Of a stretch of DNA of 6,722 bases, positions 6,246-6,722 are shown piece by piece; the stretch's first letter is position 1, and each line of letters starts with the position of its first letter. The stretch is from the NCBI GenBank assembly GCA_025358395.1, contig JANYJT010000163.1, positions 1 through 6,722 of the forward strand, given 5' to 3'. The notes under the pieces are model-generated. The model ran no database searches. It was given only the letters and a program-made list of their open reading frames with translations, and was not told where the DNA came from. The position numbers and the translations under genes were made by a program. This DNA is from Bacteroidia bacterium (GTDB taxonomy: Bacteria > Bacteroidota > Bacteroidia > Bacteroidales > Prolixibacteraceae).

Positions 6246-6722
6246 ATGATGACCACTACGCATCGAAGCAAAGAAATCAGTTGGCTCTCATTCAATGAAA
6301 GGCTGCTGCAGGAAGCATCTAAAAAAGAGGTGCCTTTAATTGAGCGGCTTAAATTCCTTGGAATATACTCCAACAACCTTGATGAATTTTTCCGGATACG
6401 CGTCGCTATTTTGCGCCGGTTAGCAACAATCGACAATCTTATCCTTACCGAAGGAGATACTCCTGCTGAAGTGCTGAATCAAATCGAACAAACAGTGGTT
6501 GCACAAAGCAAATGGTTTGAGCGAATTTATTCCCAGTTATTGAAAGAACTTGCCGAAGAGGATATTTATATTATTAATGAAACACAACTATCAGCAGAAC
6601 AAGGTCAATATGTTACCGCCTTTTTTAAGGAGGAAGTTCGTCCCCGCATCATGCCTGTTATCATAAAAAAGAGTCAGCCACTTCCCTCTCTTAATGATGA
6701 TGCAATTTATCTTGCTGTCGTG
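6246..6722 (+). CDS. ppk1: Polyphosphate kinase 1, N-terminal part (3' end outside window)
   Basis: PPK1 reversibly transfers the ATP gamma-phosphate to grow polyphosphate chains. The first 159 codons are present and the frame is open to the last base, so the gene is cut by the window, not broken. The N domain is unmistakable: EISWLSFNERLLQEA, then PLIERLKFLGIYSNNLDEFFRIRVA, closely matching E. coli PPK. N44 aligns with E. coli N45, which contributes to ATP binding. The stretch ending YLAVV begins the next (head) domain. The phospholipase-D-like catalytic domains with the phosphorylated histidine lie beyond the window; the E. coli enzyme is 688 residues. Two ATGs are adjacent (6246 and 6249) and either could be used; the conserved block starts a few residues later. 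The gene follows the TPR gene by 5 bp with no room for a separate promoter in between, so it is probably expressed from the promoter at 3939-3969. Confidence 0.95.
   Translation, partial: MMTTTHRSKEISWLSFNERLLQEASKKEVPLIERLKFLGIYSNNLDEFFRIRVAILRRLATIDNLILTEGDTPAEVLNQIEQTVVAQSKWFERIYSQLLKELAEEDIYIINETQLSAEQGQYVTAFFKEEVRPRIMPVIIKKSQPLPSLNDDAIYLAVV

Noticed and set aside
6191..6436. Minus-strand open frame of 81 codons over the TPR-ppk1 junction
   Set aside because: It is antisense to the strongly conserved N-terminus of PPK1 and is a shadow frame.
1..6722. Mobile element, CRISPR array, toxin-antitoxin or defence system
   Set aside because: No transposase, integrase, direct-repeat array, attachment-like repeat or defence-type domain is seen. 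All confident genes are housekeeping or envelope genes.

Overview
This window looks like ordinary chromosomal DNA from a member of the Bacteroidetes (Bacteroidota). Three things point there. There is a PorP/SprF-family outer-membrane protein, a family tied to the type IX secretion system of this phylum. There is a membrane-anchored SPOR protein with the VGGCF-type SPOR start common in these bacteria. There is also a near-ideal Bacteroidetes promoter (TTTG, 19 bp, TAAATTTG), with no clear Shine-Dalgarno sequences. The DNA is moderately AT-rich. I see no mobile element, tRNA, rRNA or CRISPR array.

Layout. Positions 1-612 (+) hold the 3' part of a SPOR-domain protein whose N-terminus lies outside the window. 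It converges, with 3 bp between the genes, on a minus-strand pair: riboflavin synthase (2542-1937), then a secreted M19 membrane-dipeptidase homologue (1854-616), separated by 81 bp. A 301-bp AT-rich divergent intergenic region (2543-2843) separates riboflavin synthase from the PorP/SprF protein (2844-3791, +). A 208-bp non-coding stretch (3792-3999) follows. It contains two adjacent hairpins, a palindrome and the strong promoter. Next come a 746-residue cytoplasmic TPR protein (4000-6240, +) and, 5 bp further on, the first 159 codons of polyphosphate kinase 1 (6246 to the window end).

How the genes work together. The clearest functional unit is the TPR protein plus ppk1, probably one transcript from the promoter at 3939-3969. 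Riboflavin synthase and the dipeptidase may share a transcript but have no obvious biochemical link. The SPOR protein (cell envelope/peptidoglycan), the dipeptidase (exported) and the PorP-like protein (outer membrane) all act in the envelope, but nothing in the sequence shows that they cooperate.

Two gene starts are placed inside longer open frames. The PorP-like protein is placed at ATG 2844 rather than TTG 2838. The TPR protein is placed at ATG 4000 rather than GTG 3910, because the promoter lies inside the longer frame. I did not find a convincing new biological system. The best leads are the TPR-ppk1 pairing and the structured spacer upstream of it.
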